64,000 bases of DNA from Chrysogorgia sp. JL179-B06. Taxonomy: Eukaryota; Cnidaria; Anthozoa; Scleralcyonacea; Chrysogorgiidae. Of this stretch, positions 60,801 through 64,000 are shown piece after piece. The notes under the pieces are model-generated. The model ran no database searches and had not been told where the DNA came from. It worked only from the letters and a program-made list of their open reading frames with translations. Both the position numbers and the translations under genes were made by a program. Each line of letters begins with the position of its first letter. Position 1 is the stretch's first letter. The DNA lies in assembly GCA_035772405.1 (NCBI GenBank), contig JAYKKM010000252.1:1-64000 (forward strand), given 5' to 3'.

Positions 60801-63800
60801 AGACAAGACAACTTGTCAAGACAAGACAAGACAACTTGTCAAGAAAAGACAAGACAACTTGTCAAGACAAGACAAGACAAGTCAAGACAAGACAAGACAA
60901 GACAAGACAAGACAAGACAAGACAAGACAAGGAAAGGCAAGACAAGACAAGACAAGACAAGACAAGACAATACAAGAAAAGACAAGACAAGACAAGACAA
61001 GACAAGACAAGACAAGACAAGAAAACTTGTCAAGACAAGACAAGACAACTTGTCAAGACAAGACAAGACAAGACAAGACAAGACAAGACAAGACAAGACA
61101 AAAAAAAGACAAGAAAAGACAAGACAAGACAACTTGTCAAGACAAGACAAGACAACTTGTCAAGACAAGACAAGAAAAGACAAGACAAGACAAGACAAGA
61201 CAAGACAAGACAAGACAAGACAAGACAAGTGTCAAGACAAGACAACTTGTCAAGACAAGACAAGACAAGACAAGACAAGACAAGACAAGACAAGACAAGA
61301 CAAGACAAGACAAGACAAGACAAGACAAGACAAGACAAGACAAGACAAGACAAGACAAGACAACTTGTCAAGACAAGACAAGACAAGACAAGACAAGACA
61401 AGACAAGACAAGACAAGACAACTGTCAAGACAAGACAACTTGTCAAGACAAGACAACTTGTCAAGACAAGACAAGACAAGACAAGACAAGACAAGACAAG
61501 ACAAGACAAGACAAGACAAGACAAGACAAGACAAGACAAGACAAGACAAGACAAGAAAAGACAAGACAAGACAAGACAAGACAAGACAAGACAAGACAAG
61601 ACAAGACAAGACAAGACAAGACAAGACAAGACAAGACAAGACAAGACAAGACAAGACAAGACAAGACAAGACAAGACAAGACAAGACAAGACAAGACAAG
61701 ACAAGAACAAGACAAGACAAGACAAGACAAGACAAGAAAAGAAAAGACAAGACAAGACAACTTGTCAAGACAAGACAACTTGTCAAGACAAGACAAGACA
61801 ACTTGTCAAGACAAGACAAGACAAGACAAGACAAGACAAGACAAGACAAGACAAGGTAAGACAAGGAAAGGCAAGACAAGACAAGACAAGACAAGACAAG
61901 ACAAGACAAGACAAAACAAGACAAGACAAGACAAGACAAGAAAAGACAAGACAAGACAAGACAAGAAAAGACAAGACAAGACAAGACAACTTGTCAAGAC
62001 AAGACAAGACAACTTGTCAAGACAAGACAAGACAAGACAAGACAAGACAAGACAAGACAAGACAAGACAAGGAAAGACAAGACAAGACAAGACAAGACAA
62101 GACAAGACAAGAAAAGACAAGACAAGACAACTTGTCAAGACAAGACAAGACAACTTGTCAAGACAAGACAAGACAAGACAAGACAAGACAAGACAAGACA
62201 AGACAAGACAAGACAAGACAAGACAAGACAAGACAAGACAAGACAAGACAAGACAACTTGTCAAGACAAGACAAGACAACTTGTCAAGACAAGACAAGAC
62301 AAGACAAGACAAGACAAGACAAGACAAGACAAGACAAGACAAGACAAGACAAGGAAAGACAAGACAAGACAAGACAAGACAAGACAAGACAAGACAAGAC
62401 AAGACAAGACAAGACAAGACAAGACAAGACAAGACAAGACAAGACAAGACAAGACAAGACAAGACAAGACAAGACAAGACAAGACAAGACAAGACAAGAC
62501 AAGACAAGACAAGACAAGACAAGACAAGACAAGACAAGACAAGACAAGACAAGACAAGACAAGACAAGACAAGACAAGACAAGACAAGACAAGACAAGAC
62601 AAGACAAGACAAGACAAGAAAAGAAAAGACAAGACAAGACAAGAAAAGACAAGACAAGACAAGACAAGACAAGACAAGACAAGAAAAGACAAGAAAAGAC
62701 AAGACAAGACAACTTGTCAAGACAAGACAAGACAACTTGTCAAGACAAGACAAGAAAAGACAAGACAAGACAAGACAAGACAAGGCAAGACAAGACAAGA
62801 CAAGACAAGACAAGACAAGACAACTTGTCAAGACAAGACAACTTGTCAAGACAAGACAAGACAAGACAAGACAAGACAAGACAAGACAAGACAAGACAAG
62901 ACAAGACAAGACAAGACAAGACAAGACAAGACAAGAAAAGACAAGACAAGACAAGACAAGACAAGACAAGACAAGAAAAGAAAAGAAAAGACAAGACAAG
63001 ACAACTTGTCAAGACAAGACAAGACAACTTGTCAAGACAAGACAAGACAAGACAAGACAAGACAAGACAAGACAAGACAAGGAAAGACAAGACAAGACAA
63101 GACAAGACAAGACAAGACAAGACAAGACAAGAAAAGACAAGACAAGACAACTTGTCAAGACAAGACAAGACAAGACAAGACAAGACAAGACAAGACAAGA
63201 CAAGACAAGACAAGACAAGAAAACTTGTCAAGACAAGACAATACAACTTGTCAAGACAAGACAAGACAAGACAAGAAAAGACAAGACAAGACAAGAAAAA
63301 AAAGACAAGAAAAGACAAGACAAGACAACTTGTCAAGACAAGACAACTTGTCAAGACAAGACAAGACAAGACAAGACAAGACAAGACAAGACAAGACAAG
63401 ACAAGGCAAGACAAGAAAAGACAAGACAAGACAAGACAAGGAAAGACAAGACAAGACAAGACAAGACAAGACAAGACAAGACAAGACAAGACAAGACAAG
63501 ACAAGACAAGACAAGACAAGAAAAGACAAGACAAGACAAGACAAGACAAGACAAGAAAAGACAAGACAAGACAACTTGTCAAGACAAGACAAGACAACTT
63601 GTCAAGACAAGACAAGACAAGACAAGACAAGACAAGACAAGACAAGAAAAGACAAGACAAGACAAGACAAGAAAAGACAAGACAAGAAAAGACAAGACAA
63701 GACAACTTGTCAAGACAAGACAAGACAAGACAAGACAAGACAAGACAAGACAAGACAAGACAAGACAAGACAAGAAAACTTGTCAAGACAAGACAAGACA

Positions 63801-64000
63801 ACTTGTCAAGACAAGACAAGACAAGACAAGACAAGACAAGACAAGACAAGAAAAGACAAGACAAGAAAGACAAGACAAGACAACTTGTCAAGACAAGACA
63901 AGACAAGACAAGACAAGACAAGACAAGACAAGACAAGACAAGACAAGACAAGACAAGACAAGAAAAGAAAAGACAAGACAAGACAACTTGTCAAGACAAG

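Larger units (their letters stand above)
15596..64000. repeat. AAGAC-class pentanucleotide satellite with inverted hexamers
   Basis: The plus strand is almost wholly (AAGAC)n. Perfect runs reach about 200-260 bases (for example 62356-62618, 38720-38932, 35878-36120). Runs are interrupted by single CTTGTC hexamers, the reverse complement of GACAAG, in the context GACAACTTGTCAAGAC. Neighbouring hexamers are usually 23 or 18 bases apart, both 3 modulo 5, so each one resets the pentamer phase. Other variants are AAAAG, GGAAAG, GGCAAG, GGGAAG, TATAAG, AAAACAAG and poly-A runs of up to about ten. Plus-strand T is nearly confined to the inverted hexamers and TATAAG. No other sequence was found in these 48 kb, and the array continues past the right edge. 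The first 60 bases, with GATAAG variants, are a degenerate edge. Confidence 0.98.

Noticed and set aside
15596..64000. CRISPR-like array of regularly spaced CTTGTC blocks
   Set aside because: Spacers are made of the same pentamer and are not unique, the repeat is only six bases, and the setting is a eukaryotic satellite without cas genes.
15596..64000. Telomeric array
   Set aside because: The unit lacks the G-rich strand bias of telomeres, contains inverted units and long variants, and gives no sign of a chromosome end.

Overview
The window has two very different parts. Positions 1 to about 15,475 are a compact, intron-poor block of protein-coding genes from a Polinton/Maverick (adintovirus-like) element, a virus-like DNA element integrated in a eukaryotic chromosome. 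From about 15,596 to the right edge (about 48.4 kb, three quarters of the window) there is only a pentanucleotide satellite of the AAGAC class. The host is most likely an invertebrate animal. The gene set and several lineage-specific small genes remind me of Polintons in cnidarian genomes, but that is a recollection of protein families, not a proof. The standard genetic code fits.

Element layout, left to right. The minus-strand block holds a packaging ATPase (cut by the window edge), the double jelly-roll major capsid protein, a membrane protein, a coiled-coil-rich protein, a retroviral-type integrase with a broken C-terminal chromodomain, and a badly broken penton-like minor capsid gene. A short bidirectional promoter, now inside a 252-bp direct duplication, separates it from a plus-strand block. 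That block holds a large conserved protein of unknown role, a fiber-like protein, a small membrane protein gene with a nonsense codon, a BRO-N + VRR-NUC + zinc-finger protein, small virion- or membrane-type proteins (one a pseudogene), a coiled-coil peptide, a zinc-ribbon protein that may be a VLTF3-like transcription factor, and a tiny zinc finger. A protein-primed family B DNA polymerase on the minus strand closes the element and is split by a frameshift at a G5 run. The maturation protease usual for Polintons is not visible and may lie left of position 1.

Together these genes would replicate (polymerase), integrate (integrase), build a capsid (capsid proteins) and package DNA (ATPase). Nearly every start codon has an AT-rich motif built from TATA/TATAATATA within about 5-25 bases, which looks like the element's own promoter. 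Six genes carry lesions, so this copy is probably decaying, although several lesions sit in short homopolymers and could be assembly errors.

The polymerase 5' end lies in a large imperfect palindrome: a second, decayed polymerase start points the opposite way and runs straight into the satellite. The satellite is not a plain tandem array. AAGAC pentamers are punctuated by single inverted hexamers (CTTGTC), by substitution variants (AAAAG, GGAAAG, GGCAAG, TATAAG) and by recurring divergent cassettes, in an irregular higher-order pattern. The pentamer has no stop codon in any of six frames, so the very long open frames there are artefacts.
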